A stretch of 64,000 bases of DNA from Candidatus Brevundimonas colombiensis (lineage in GTDB: Bacteria; Pseudomonadota; Alphaproteobacteria; Caulobacterales; Caulobacteraceae): the NCBI GenBank assembly GCA_029202665.1, contig CP119326.1:1054001-1118000 (forward strand), read 5' to 3'. Below the pieces are notes generated by a model. It was not told the DNA's origin. It did no database searches and saw only the letters and a list, made by a program, of their open reading frames with translations. This document shows positions 28,224 to 36,516 of this stretch, piece by piece. How positions within the stretch are numbered: the first letter of the stretch is position 1; each line of letters starts with the position of its first letter. The position numbers were made by a program, and so were the translations under genes.

Positions 28224-28759
28224 AGCAGATACTCCCGCTCCAGTGCGTAATGACTGCCGGCGTCGGTCAGGACGCTGGAATACAGGCCGAAGCGGTCGAC
28301 GCGGATCGACGGCGAATGCAGCAGATTGTGTCCCGCCATCCAGGCGCCGATGCGGTCGGGACGGGTCTGGGGCTTCAGATAGGCCAGGGTGACGTGGGGC
28401 CGATAGTCGCGCGCCTCCATCGCCACGCCCGCGCGCTGGCCCGCCGCCTTGCAGCGCCCGGCCAGGACCGACAGCCGGTCGTTGGGCGTCTCCACACCGG
28501 CCCACAGCGTATGGCTGCGGTGGTCGTCGCCAAAGGCGCCCACGCCTTTCAACGCGATCTGGAACGGCTCGCCGGTCACGCGCGCCAGCTCCGAGGCCAG
28601 GTCGTCGGCGCGCCGCTCGTCCATCTCGCCATAGAAGGCCAGGGTGACGTGCAGCGCTTCCAGCGGCCGCCAGCGCGCGCCCGGCAGGCCGGATTGCCGC
28701 CGCTTCAAGGTGTCGGCGACATCGGGCGGCAGAGTCAGGGCGGCGAACAGACGAACCAT
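28220..28759 (-). CDS. thpR: RNA 2',3'-cyclic phosphodiesterase (2H family)
   Basis: A 179-residue 2H phosphoesterase of the LigT/ThpR family, which opens 2',3'-cyclic phosphates on RNA in vitro. Both HxT motifs are present: LHVTLAFYGEMDE and RPHVTLAYLKPQ, spaced by about 80 residues. ATG 28759 gives MVRLFAALTLPPDV, the canonical opening; the 12 upstream codons are not conserved. It is co-transcribed with the GNAT gene through a 4-bp overlap. Confidence 0.93.
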   Translation of the reverse strand: MVRLFAALTLPPDVADTLKRRQSGLPGARWRPLEALHVTLAFYGEMDERRADDLASELARVTGEPFQIALKGVGAFGDDHRSHTLWAGVETPNDRLSVLAGRCKAAGQRAGVAMEARDYRPHVTLAYLKPQTRPDRIGAWMAGHNLLHSPSIRVDRFGLYSSVLTDAGSHYALEREYLL

Positions 28760-28807
28760 GCGACGGAAGGTAGCGACGGGAACGCATGGCTCCAAGCCCG
28801 GTTTTCC

Positions 28808-28836
28808 TTGCAGTCAGGGCCTCGGCTGACGATATT
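28808..28836 (+). promoter_or_regulatory. Probable promoter of the Bax-inhibitor-1 gene
   Basis: TTGCAG (28808-28813) and GATATT (28831-28836) are separated by 17 bp, about 54 bp before the ATG, consistent with a housekeeping sigma promoter. Confidence 0.5.
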
Positions 28837-28889
28837 CGAGGCTGACGACCGGAGAAGTCTCTCCGGCCAACCGGAGAAAGTTCGTCGCC

Positions 28890-29639
28890 ATGAGCGATTT
28901 AAACAACGGCTACGCCCGCCCTCTGCCGCAGACGGCCGACATGTCGGTCGACGCCGGCCTGCGCGCCTTCATGTTGGGCGTCTACAACAAGCTGGCCCTG
29001 GGCCTGGTGGTCGCGGCGGCCCTGGCCTACACGACCGGCAACGTCCCCGCCGTCCAGCAACTGCTCTACACCGTCGGTCCCGACGGACGCATGGGCATGA
29101 CGATCCTGGGCATGGCGGTGCAGTTCGCCCCGCTGGTGCTGATCTTCGGCTCGATGTTCTTCATGAAGAACCCGACGGCTGCGGGCACCAACATCCTTTA
29201 CTGGCTGGTGGTGGCGACGATGGGCGCCTCGCTGGGCTGGGTCTTCCTGATCTACACCGGCGCCAGCGTGGCCTCGACCTTCCTGGTCACAGCGGCCGCG
29301 TTCGGCGGTCTCAGCCTGTACGGCTACGCGACCAAGCGCGATCTCTCGCCGATGGGCACCTTCCTGATCATGGGCGTGATCGGCCTGATCATCGCCTCGC
29401 TGGTGAACATGTTCTGGCCGAACGGGGTCCTGTACTGGATCATCAGCGCCGCCGGCGTGCTGCTGTTCTCGGGCCTGATCGCCTTCGACACCCAGCGCCT
29501 GAAGATGAGCTACTATGCGCTTGAGGGCGACAGGAACGCCATGGGCGTCGCCACCAGCTATGGCGCGCTGAGCCTGTTCATCAACTTCGTGAACCTGTTC
29601 CTCTTCCTGCTGCGCTTCATGGGCGGCAACCGCAACTAA
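28890..29639 (+). CDS. Bax inhibitor-1/YccA-family membrane protein
   Basis: A 249-residue inner-membrane protein with seven predicted hydrophobic segments from about residue 30. The C-terminal part LIAFDTQRLKMSYY and ALSLFINFVNLFLFLLRFMG carries the Asp of the BI-1 (UPF0005) family signature. Family members are pH-sensitive calcium leak channels or interact with FtsH; which applies here is unknown. It has its own promoter and a strong intrinsic terminator, so it is monocistronic. Confidence 0.93.
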   Translation: MSDLNNGYARPLPQTADMSVDAGLRAFMLGVYNKLALGLVVAAALAYTTGNVPAVQQLLYTVGPDGRMGMTILGMAVQFAPLVLIFGSMFFMKNPTAAGTNILYWLVVATMGASLGWVFLIYTGASVASTFLVTAAAFGGLSLYGYATKRDLSPMGTFLIMGVIGLIIASLVNMFWPNGVLYWIISAAGVLLFSGLIAFDTQRLKMSYYALEGDRNAMGVATSYGALSLFINFVNLFLFLLRFMGGNRN

Positions 29640-29661
29640 GCAGCCTCGAAAGACGGATGCG

Positions 29662-29692
29662 GAAAGGGCCCCTCTCGGGGCCCTTTCTTTTT
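29662..29692 (+). terminator. Rho-independent terminator after the BI-1 gene
   Basis: An 11-bp perfect stem GAAAGGGCCCC / GGGGCCCTTTC with a 4-base loop TCTC is followed directly by five T residues. Confidence 0.92.
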
Positions 29693-29753
29693 GAGTGATG
29701 GTGTGGATACGTCAGGGTTGTGCGGATTGGTCGCCCTAAATCGAAAGCGCTTT

Positions 29754-30554
29754 ATGAACCGTCGAATTTTATCGCTCTTTCTCGCCTTGTGCGCGGTGGG
29801 CGACCCGGTCATCGCGCAGGAGCGTCCCGCACTCGTCCAGACGTTTTCGATTGCCGAGACAGGGCGGTTGGGTCAGGCGATCTGGCGTCAGGACGGCGCG
29901 GCCGCACGCGCCACCGATGCGCTGCTGGCGCAGTCTGGCGGTCAGGCGCCCGAAGGGCTGATCGGCTGGATCGTGACGCCAGAGGGTGACGCCCAGCGGG
30001 TCCGCTTCCTTGCCGGCGAACCTGATGCGCCACGAGCGTTCAAGGACGTCCTGGTGGATTCGCAGTTCAAGGCCGGGGCGGTCATCGACGCTGAAAATCC
30101 CGAACTGACGCCCGAGGAACTGGCCCAGTTCGCGGCGCGCAATTCTGCGGCCCAGGCCATCGGTCCGCTACGCTGCGCCCCGCGGTATAATGCTGTGGTG
30201 CTGAAAGACCCGGATGGCGAGGGCTGGCTGGTCTGGCTTCTGGCCTCTACGACACAGGCCAATGTCGTGCCGATGGGCGGCCACTATCGCTTCCGTGTCA
30301 GCGCGGACGGTAAGACCGTGGAGAAGCGAGAGCAGCTATCCGGCGGTTGCCTGGATATGGATAGACGGCAAGCTCAACAGGGGGGGCAAACCGTCGGTCT
30401 GGTCACGAATATCGTCGTGGCGCCGCAGCCGCTGGAGGTGCACGTTTTTCTCTCCCTGCTTAATCGACTGCCGATCTATGTTATGGCCGACGACAAGCTA
30501 TGGGCAGTCGAAGGCGCGCGTATTCGCGACGCGACGCCGCCCGCACGCCGATGA
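29754..30554 (+). CDS. Exported protein of unknown function
   Basis: A 266-residue protein with a Sec signal peptide (MNRRILSLFLALCAVGDPVIAQ, cleavage near AQ). The mature part has no motif I recognise; two Cys residues (in PLRCAPRY and SGGCLDMD) could form a disulfide. GWLVWLLASTTQANVVPMGG and EKREQLSGGC suggest a beta-rich fold. ATG 29754 is chosen because it starts the signal peptide. Base composition is a little lower in GC than its neighbours. Its 3' end faces the DUF2794 gene with only 1 bp between stops. Confidence 0.75.
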   Translation: MNRRILSLFLALCAVGDPVIAQERPALVQTFSIAETGRLGQAIWRQDGAAARATDALLAQSGGQAPEGLIGWIVTPEGDAQRVRFLAGEPDAPRAFKDVLVDSQFKAGAVIDAENPELTPEELAQFAARNSAAQAIGPLRCAPRYNAVVLKDPDGEGWLVWLLASTTQANVVPMGGHYRFRVSADGKTVEKREQLSGGCLDMDRRQAQQGGQTVGLVTNIVVAPQPLEVHVFLSLLNRLPIYVMADDKLWAVEGARIRDATPPARR

Positions 30555-30555
30555 T

Positions 30556-30885
30556 CTAATCCACGACCTGGAACCTGCGACCGTCGAAGACCCGCAGCAC
30601 CTGTCCCAGGTCGCGGCCGCGTTTCAGGATTTGGCCGCCCTCGCCGATGACGGCCCATTGGCCCTGGCGGGTCTGGAGGGCCGGGCGTTTTTCGATGCGG
30701 TAGGCGGGGGCGTCGCCGGTGCGACGAAAGACGGCGAACTCGGCGAAGTCCTTGTGGCCGGTCATGGCGTAGTCGCGCCATTCGCCCTGAGCGACCATCC
30801 GGCCATAGACGCGCAGGATGGGGTCCAGTTCGCGCCGGTCAAAGAAGACGGGGCCGGGGGCCGGCGCCGTGTCGTGAGGGGTCAT
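30556..30885 (-). CDS. DUF2794 family protein
   Basis: A 109-residue protein with the DUF2794 pattern: VFFDRRELDPILRVYGRMVA, GEWRDYAM, and AYRIEKRPALQTRQGQWAVI. The family is alphaproteobacterial and uncharacterised. Three closely spaced starts are possible (TTG 30900, ATG 30891, ATG 30885); AGAGG stands 7 bases before 30885. It is probably cytoplasmic. Confidence 0.85.
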   Translation of the reverse strand: MTPHDTAPAPGPVFFDRRELDPILRVYGRMVAQGEWRDYAMTGHKDFAEFAVFRRTGDAPAYRIEKRPALQTRQGQWAVIGEGGQILKRGRDLGQVLRVFDGRRFQVVD

Positions 30886-31221
30886 GCTCATACCTCTCAA
30901 CTTAGGCCGACCCTCGGGCGACGCCAGAGGCGAGCCGCGGGCGGTGGAAACCGGCGCGGAGGAAAATCGACCCAGACACGAAATGGCCCCGTTTCGGTCC
31001 TTCGCCCGCCTGCATGGCCGCCGAAATATCGATCATCGGCTCGTCGGAGTTCGGAAGCGTCCCGGATCCTGAACAGCCCCCCCAGCCCCCCTGGATGTTT
31101 CCAGTTTACGGGCTCCGGCGGCCGATGCTTCCTCCAAGCGAGCGCCCGCCCTGCCTTTCCCCTCCCCCTCCCTGGCAAGGCGGGCGTTTCGCTGTCTGGA
31201 ACCCGCCTGGCGCTGCGACGT
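30886..31221. other. 336-bp gap between DUF2794 and htrA
   Basis: No credible gene. It must hold the promoter of the DUF2794 gene and the 3' end of htrA. CGCCCGCC (31143-31150) and GGCGGGCG (31179-31186) are inverted, with TGCC/GGCA inside, giving a hairpin that could end htrA transcription, but no T-run follows on the minus strand. Confidence 0.5.
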
Positions 31222-32577
31222 CTAGAGGTTCAGGGTCAGGGCCTGGCGTTCGCCGCCCCGCGTTATCGTCAGTTCCACCGCGCCGCTGGCGGTCTGCAAG
31301 GCGGCGGCCGCCGCGCGCGCGTCGGCGACGGGGGCGCCCGCAATGGCGGTGACGACGTCGCCGGCCGTCAGATCGGCCTGGGCGGCCGCCGACCCGGCCT
31401 GGACGCTGACCACCTGGGCGCCGCCGTCCTGATTTCGCAGAGCGGCCCCATAGGCCACGACCGACTGGGCGCCGATCGTCACCGGCTGGTCGGACGGGGT
31501 CTCGACGCGAAGCGAGGTCGTGGCGTCGCGGCCGTCGCGCAGATAGGAGACGCTGAGGTCCGAACCCGGCGCGGCGATGCCCACCGTGGCGTTGACCGAT
31601 CCCGCATTGGCGACCGGCCGGCCCTGCAGGCGGGTGATGACGTCGTTGTGGCGCAGGCCCGCCCGCTCGGCCGGAGAGCCGGGGGCCACGTCGGCAACGA
31701 CGGCGCCGCGCACGATGCCCAGATGCAGTTCGCGCGCCCGTTCGGCGTTCAGCGAGCCGAAGATGGCGCCGGTCTGGCCGCGCTTGACCTCGCCATTGGC
31801 CTTCAGTTGGTCAGCCACGTAGAGCATGATCCGCGTCGGCACGGCGAAGGCGATGCCGTCGTTGCCGCCGCCCAGACCGCCCGACAGGATCGAGGTGTTG
31901 ATGCCGATCAGCCGACCCCGGCTGTCCAGCAGCGGCCCGCCGGAGTTGCCCGAGTTCACGGCCGCGTCGGTCTGGATATAGTCCTCGACCGCATCGCCCA
32001 GACCGGAGCGGTTCAACCCCGAGATGACGCCCATGGTCAGGGTCTGGTCCAGGCCCAGCGGATAGCCGACCGCAAACGCCAGGTCGCCGGTGCGCAGGGT
32101 GTCGGAATCCACCGTCTGGACCTGTTTCAGGTTCAGCGGCCGTCCGTCCGGGGTGATGCGCAGCACGGCGATGTCGGTGGCCTTGTCCGCCCCGACCAGC
32201 ACGGCGTCGAACAGGCGGCCGTCGGTCAGGTCGATGGTGAACTTTCGCCCGCCCTCGACCACATGATTGTTGGTGATGACCAGCCCCTCGGCCGCATCGA
32301 CGATGACGCCCGAGCCGGAGGCGTAGGGTTTGGGATCGGTCGAATCCGAGCTGGGGCCGCGTGACTGGCCCAGCGTCGTGACCTGCACCACCGCCGGCAG
32401 CGAACCCTCCAGCCCCGAAGAGAAGCTGAACACGCCGCGCCGCGCATCATAGGGCAGGCCGGCGGCGGTCGTGCGCGTGTCGGCCTGGGCGGCGGGGCGG
32501 GCCAGGACGGGCGTCGCGGCGGCCGCCAGAGCCAGGGCGAGGGCGATGGAGGAGACGGCCTTGGAGCGGATCGGCAT
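31222..32577 (-). CDS. HtrA/DegP-type periplasmic serine protease with two PDZ domains
   Basis: A 451-residue exported protease-chaperone. Signal peptide MPIRSKAVSSIALALALAAA (cleavage near VLARPAAQA). The trypsin-like domain has the triad His105 (ITNNHVVEGG), Asp135 (ATDIAVL) and Ser212 (NSGNSGGPLLD). Two PDZ-like domains follow, at about 265-345 (GAVVADVAPGSPAERAGLRH) and 365-450 (QVVSVQAGSAAAQADLTAGD). AAGGGA sits 6 bases before ATG 32577 and directly abuts ATG 32583, so the downstream codon is favoured. It probably degrades or refolds damaged envelope proteins. Confidence 0.93.
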   Translation of the reverse strand: MPIRSKAVSSIALALALAAAATPVLARPAAQADTRTTAAGLPYDARRGVFSFSSGLEGSLPAVVQVTTLGQSRGPSSDSTDPKPYASGSGVIVDAAEGLVITNNHVVEGGRKFTIDLTDGRLFDAVLVGADKATDIAVLRITPDGRPLNLKQVQTVDSDTLRTGDLAFAVGYPLGLDQTLTMGVISGLNRSGLGDAVEDYIQTDAAVNSGNSGGPLLDSRGRLIGINTSILSGGLGGGNDGIAFAVPTRIMLYVADQLKANGEVKRGQTGAIFGSLNAERARELHLGIVRGAVVADVAPGSPAERAGLRHNDVITRLQGRPVANAGSVNATVGIAAPGSDLSVSYLRDGRDATTSLRVETPSDQPVTIGAQSVVAYGAALRNQDGGAQVVSVQAGSAAAQADLTAGDVVTAIAGAPVADARAAAAALQTASGAVELTITRGGERQALTLNL

Positions 32578-32713
32578 GAGCATTCCCTTGATCGAACCCC
32601 GACCCTAGACGGAGTTTTCGTCTCTGACGATGGGTTCGTTGAGGATGTGCGGGACTTGCTTTTGACGCCGTCCGGCATGACCATGCCGCCGAAGCCGAAC
32701 CAGGAGCCTCGCC

Positions 32714-33013
32714 ATGAGCCAGACGACGATGGACCGCAGCCGCCCCGGCGCGACCCCGTTCGCCCGGCTGTTCCGCGACCATCCGCGCGAGGTGGGCGAA
32801 ACCTATTTTCAGCACATGGCCGCCTCGGCCCGCTTCGGCTTCAAGCTGATGGGGTTGGCCGGGGCCGCCTTCGTCCACGCCGTCGTGCCGGGCCTGCATA
32901 GGACCACGGTCTCGACCGCCATTCGCGGCATGGCGCGCGACATGGGCGGCCGGGCCGAAGAGGCGAAAGAGAGCCGGATGCGCGACGCCGGCGTCTGGGA
33001 CGTGGGGCTCTAG
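32714..33013 (+). CDS. DUF6356 family small protein
   Basis: A 99-residue protein with FRDHPREVGETYFQHMAASA followed by one hydrophobic segment (FKLMGLAGAAFVHAVVPGL), the pattern of DUF6356, found in alphaproteobacteria and of unknown role; probably attached to the inner membrane. AGGAG lies about 8 bases upstream of the ATG. It diverges from htrA. Confidence 0.82.
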   Translation: MSQTTMDRSRPGATPFARLFRDHPREVGETYFQHMAASARFGFKLMGLAGAAFVHAVVPGLHRTTVSTAIRGMARDMGGRAEEAKESRMRDAGVWDVGL

Positions 33014-33094
33014 GGGCTTCGAATCCGTCCCGGTCATGCAATCGCCGGCTTCTGTGCTATAGAGGCCGGCTAAACCTCACGCAGGATCGCCGCC

Positions 33095-34252
33095 TTGAGC
33101 ATCACGCTCGATCTTTCGCGCGTCTCGAACGCCGCTCCCAACGCCCCCGTCAACCTCAGCGGTCTGACGCGCGCGGGCCTGCGCCAGGCCCTGATCGACG
33201 CGGGCGTCTGCCCGCCCGAGAAGGCCAAGATGCGCGCCAGCCAGGTGTGGAGCTGGATCCACCACTATGGCGTCACCGACTTCGCGGCCATGTCGAACGT
33301 CGCCAAGGACATGCAGGCCAGACTGGCCGAGCATTTCACCCTGGCCCGGCCCGAGGTGGTCGAGCGCCAGGTCTCCAAGGACGGCACGCGCAAATGGCTG
33401 ATCCGCACCGCGCCGGGCATCGAGATCGAGACCGTCTATATCCCCGACGTGGGCCGGGCCGGCGCCCTGTGCGTGTCCAGCCAGGTGGGCTGCACCCTGA
33501 ACTGCACCTTCTGCCACACCGGCACGCAGAAGCTGGTCCGCAACCTGACCGCCGCCGAGATCGTGGCCCAGGTCCAGGTGGCGCGTGACGACCTGGGCGA
33601 ATGGCCGTCGCCGAAAGAAGACCGGCGGCTGTCGAACATCGTCTTCATGGGCATGGGCGAACCCCTCTACAATCTGGACCATGTCGCCGACGCCATCGAC
33701 ATCATCTCGGACAACGAAGGCATCGCCCTGTCGCGCCGCCGGATCACGGTCTCGACCTCGGGCGTGGTGCCGCAGCTTCAGGCGCTGGGCGAGCGGACGG
33801 CGGCCATGCTGGCCATCAGCCTGCACGCCACCAACGACCCCTTGCGCGACGTGCTGGTGCCGCTGAACAAGAAATATCCGCTGGACCAGCTGATGGCGGC
33901 CATCCGGGCCTATCCGGGCCTGTCGAACGCGCGGCGGGTGACGTTCGAATACGTCATGTTGAAGGGCGTCAACGACAGCCCCGAAGAGGCGCGCGCCCTT
34001 CTGAAGCTGATCGAGGGCATCCCGGCCAAGATCAACCTGATCCCGTTCAACCCCTGGCCGGGCGTCGACTACGAATGCTCGGACTGGAAGACCATCGAAC
34101 GGTTCGCCGCCATCCTGAACAAGGCCGGATACGCCAGCCCCATCCGCACCCCCCGCGGCCGCGACATCCTGGCCGCCTGCGGCCAGCTGAAGTCCGAAAG
34201 CGAAAAGGTCCGCGCCAGCGCGCTCAGGAAGGCGGAGCAGGCGGCGGCATAG
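33095..34252 (+). CDS. rlmN: 23S rRNA (adenine-2503-C2) methyltransferase / tRNA A37 methylase
   Basis: Radical-SAM enzyme of 385 residues that methylates A2503 of 23S rRNA and A37 of some tRNAs. The iron-sulfur motif is VGCTLNCTFCHTGTQ (CX3CX2C). VFMGMGEPLYN, TVSTSGVVP and ISLHATND are family motifs, and the C-terminal catalytic Cys is in ILAACGQL. The start is TTG 33095 with AGGA upstream; it gives the full-length N-terminal accessory domain. The last 29 bp overlap a convergent membrane-protein gene. Confidence 0.95.
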   Translation: MSITLDLSRVSNAAPNAPVNLSGLTRAGLRQALIDAGVCPPEKAKMRASQVWSWIHHYGVTDFAAMSNVAKDMQARLAEHFTLARPEVVERQVSKDGTRKWLIRTAPGIEIETVYIPDVGRAGALCVSSQVGCTLNCTFCHTGTQKLVRNLTAAEIVAQVQVARDDLGEWPSPKEDRRLSNIVFMGMGEPLYNLDHVADAIDIISDNEGIALSRRRITVSTSGVVPQLQALGERTAAMLAISLHATNDPLRDVLVPLNKKYPLDQLMAAIRAYPGLSNARRVTFEYVMLKGVNDSPEEARALLKLIEGIPAKINLIPFNPWPGVDYECSDWKTIERFAAILNKAGYASPIRTPRGRDILAACGQLKSESEKVRASALRKAEQAAA

Positions 34253-34658
34253 GCCGCCGCGCGACGGCGCGGAAAGCAAGAGCTCCGATCGCACCTGAAA
34301 CGGCAACTGGCGGCACCCAGCTGTCGCCACCTAGATACCCGAACAGCAACCACGCAACGCCGCCGGAGAGGATCGCTCCGAGTGCTATGGCGGTCATCAC
34401 CCCAGTACGTCCAGTCTTCGCCACGATCAGAAATAATGGCGTGCCTAAGCACAGGCTCCCGATGAAGAAGGCCGAGATCGTGATCGGCAGCAGCAGGAGC
34501 ATCATCACGGTCACCAGTGCGCCATTGCTTAAGGCCATCCAGAAGCCCTGTCGGTAGTCGAGAACCGCAAGCCATAAGCCCAAGGCTGGACTCAGCATCA
34601 GGCCTGAGGTTAGAGCCGCCGCGCCTGACGCGCCAAGAAACTTCCCAAGCTGGATCAT
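34224..34658 (-). CDS. Small multi-pass membrane protein of unknown function
   Basis: A 144-residue protein with four hydrophobic stretches (about 8-30, 38-60, 62-80 and 88-130), the last possibly two. I recognise no family. The third-position composition is less GC-biased than in neighbours and the 3' end overlaps rlmN by 29 bp on the opposite strand, so it may be recently acquired or, less likely, spurious. The hydrophobic periodicity and the start 1 bp from the desaturase stop favour a real gene. Confidence 0.6.
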   Translation of the reverse strand: MIQLGKFLGASGAAALTSGLMLSPALGLWLAVLDYRQGFWMALSNGALVTVMMLLLLPITISAFFIGSLCLGTPLFLIVAKTGRTGVMTAIALGAILSGGVAWLLFGYLGGDSWVPPVAVSGAIGALAFRAVARRPMPPPAPPS

Positions 34659-34659
34659 G

Positions 34660-35568
34660 TCACCTCACCATTTCTAGCTGAGTATGCCTCATCGTCATCC
34701 TCTCCGGCGTCCTGACGTTCCACGCCAGACCTAGCCGTTCCAACAGTTGGATGAAGCGGAAGCCCCAGTCGCTCTGGCCGGGATAGAGGCCGATGCGGGC
34801 CGAGCCAGGCCAGGCGTGGTGGTTGTTGTGCCAGGCCTCCCCCATGGTGGGGATGGCGGCCCAGGGGACGTCGTGGGCCTGGACGCCTGCGTCGACGACC
34901 TGCCAGGTCTGGGGGCCGCGCCGATGCGCCAGATGGCCCACGAACCAGTGGCCGATCACGCTGATGGAGACGCGGGCGCAGACGCCCCAGACCACGAAGC
35001 CCCAGCCGCCCAGCAACCACAGGCCGCCTGCGACGGGCAGTTGTTGCAGCATCCATGTCCGTTCCAGGAAACGATGGACGGGATCGCGGCCGATCCGGCC
35101 CAGGTCGAAGGCGGGCGGGCGTTCCAGCACCAGTCGGCCGTGCATCTGCCAGATCGCGTCGATCAGCATCGGCCGCCGGTGCGCCAGATAGTCGTGGCAG
35201 TCCGACTGGCGCTGGGCCCAGTCGCGGATGTCGTGGGCGCGGATCATGCGGAACGGGCCGCTCATGCCCACCACCGTTCCGAACCAGGAGAGCAACCGCT
35301 CCAGCCACAGCGGACAGTCGAAACTGCCGTGGATCATCCGACGATGAAACCCGACCGAATGACCCAACAACAGGGTCGTCCCCGTCGTGACGATGAAGAC
35401 GGCAAGGGCGCCCAGGCTGAAGGTCGCCGCGCCGAAGATCAGGGTCACGGCCAGCATGGTCCCGTTCCACAGGGAGGGGACCGGGTCCCAGACGACCCGC
35501 CCCTTCACCGGACTGCAGTCGGGCGTCTCGATCAGATGGTTCACGGCGCAGGGGTCATGGTCGGTCAT
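34660..35568 (-). CDS. Membrane fatty-acid desaturase with altered second histidine box
   Basis: A 302-residue integral membrane protein of the acyl-CoA/acyl-lipid desaturase family. Box 1 is clear at 70-80 (GHSVGFHRRMIH), and box 3 is EAWHNNHHAWPGSAR (His247, His250, His251). The usual HRxHH second box is replaced around 112-131 by AHDIRDWAQRQSDCHDYLAH, which keeps spaced His residues but not the HH pair. Additional His residues at 207, 212 and 215 may serve as ligands. It probably adjusts membrane lipid unsaturation; the altered box leaves regiospecificity open. It diverges from an ArsR-type regulator over an operator-like palindrome. Confidence 0.87.
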   Translation of the reverse strand: MTDHDPCAVNHLIETPDCSPVKGRVVWDPVPSLWNGTMLAVTLIFGAATFSLGALAVFIVTTGTTLLLGHSVGFHRRMIHGSFDCPLWLERLLSWFGTVVGMSGPFRMIRAHDIRDWAQRQSDCHDYLAHRRPMLIDAIWQMHGRLVLERPPAFDLGRIGRDPVHRFLERTWMLQQLPVAGGLWLLGGWGFVVWGVCARVSISVIGHWFVGHLAHRRGPQTWQVVDAGVQAHDVPWAAIPTMGEAWHNNHHAWPGSARIGLYPGQSDWGFRFIQLLERLGLAWNVRTPERMTMRHTQLEMVR

Positions 35569-35588
35569 GGCGGTGCTCCAGATAGGTA

Positions 35589-35606
35589 TTTAGGTAATAA
35601 CTTAAA
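35589..35606. promoter_or_regulatory. Palindromic operator between desaturase and ArsR-type gene
   Basis: TTTAGGT-AATA-ACTTAAA, a 7+7 inverted repeat with one mismatch, lies 21 bp from the desaturase start and 43 bp from the regulator start. Its AT-rich composition stands out. It is a good candidate site for the adjacent regulator. A second, weaker TTAGC/GCTTAA pair is at 35633-35648. Confidence 0.5.
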
Positions 35607-35648
35607 CACTGAAGCGATCCTCTGGCAAGCCGTTAGCAAATCGCTTAA

Positions 35649-35990
35649 ATGTCGATCATGCAGCGCGTGTTCGAAGCCCTCTCCAGTCCCATCCGGCGCA
35701 AGATCCTGGCCTATCTGGCCCATGCCGACCTGACGGCGGGGGAGATCGCGGCCAAGTTCGAAATCTCCAAGCCCGCGGTGTCGCAACACCTTTCGGTGTT
35801 GGAAGTCGCCGGTCTGGTGACCAGCGAGAAGAAGGGCCAGTACGTCCATTACAGCCTGGCGCCCGATCAACTGACCAACACCCTGAACGGCTATGTCCAG
35901 GAGGTCTGTCCGGTCGCCAAGCCGCTGAAACGCGAAAGCGCGGCCTTGGCCAAGGCGCGAAAGGACAACCGGGGCGACGACGCCGCGTAA
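35649..35990 (+). CDS. ArsR-family transcription regulator
   Basis: A 113-residue winged-helix repressor: MQRVFEALSSPIRRKILAYL, the recognition helix in FEISKPAVSQHLSVLEVAGL, and the wing KKGQYVHYSL. The ArsR metal motif ELCVCDL is absent and only one Cys (VCPV, near residue 88) occurs, so it may sense something other than metal, as SdpR/YczG-type members do. Its divergent position makes the desaturase its probable target. The C terminus is Lys/Asp-rich. Confidence 0.88.
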   Translation: MSIMQRVFEALSSPIRRKILAYLAHADLTAGEIAAKFEISKPAVSQHLSVLEVAGLVTSEKKGQYVHYSLAPDQLTNTLNGYVQEVCPVAKPLKRESAALAKARKDNRGDDAA

Positions 35991-36059
35991 TCTTTAGTCA
36001 CAAGGTGTGGCCGCGCCGCGCTTGCGGATTGGGGCGGCAATCGGGCAAGGCGTCTGGGT

Positions 36060-36500
36060 ATGGACCCGTCCCTGTCGAACGTGCTGTCGAGCGCCGAGGT
36101 GCAGGCCTTCGCCTCGGGCTTTCCGGTCATGGTGATGCACCTGATCGTGACCCTGCTGCTGCTGGCGGCGGGGGCGACGGTCTATGCGATGCTGACGCCG
36201 TGGAAAGAGGTGGAGCTGATCCGTCAGGGCAATACGGCGGCGGCCATGGCTTTCGCCGGCGTGCTGGTGGGGCTGGCCGTGCCGCTGGCGGTGTCTCTGG
36301 CGGTGTCGACCTCGGTGCGCGACATCGCCATCTGGGGCGTGGCGACGGTGGTGCTGCAGCTGCTGGCGTTCCGGGTCGTGGACCTGTTGCTGACCGGCCT
36401 GCCCGAGCGGATCCGGCACGGAGAGATTTCGGCGGCGGTGGTGCTGCTGGGCGCCAAGCTGGCCACGGCGGTGATCCTGTCCGCCGCCCTGACCGGCTGA
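36060..36500 (+). CDS. DUF350 family inner-membrane protein
   Basis: A 146-residue protein with four transmembrane segments in two similar halves (LIVTLLLLAAGATVYAML / GNTAAAMAFAGVLVGLAVPL and the C-terminal pair), the arrangement of DUF350 (UPF0719). Function unknown. It is followed after 16 bp by a trypsin-like protease gene, so the two are probably co-transcribed. Confidence 0.87.
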   Translation: MDPSLSNVLSSAEVQAFASGFPVMVMHLIVTLLLLAAGATVYAMLTPWKEVELIRQGNTAAAMAFAGVLVGLAVPLAVSLAVSTSVRDIAIWGVATVVLQLLAFRVVDLLLTGLPERIRHGEISAAVVLLGAKLATAVILSAALTG

Positions 36501-36516
36501 TCGGCCGGGCGACGTC

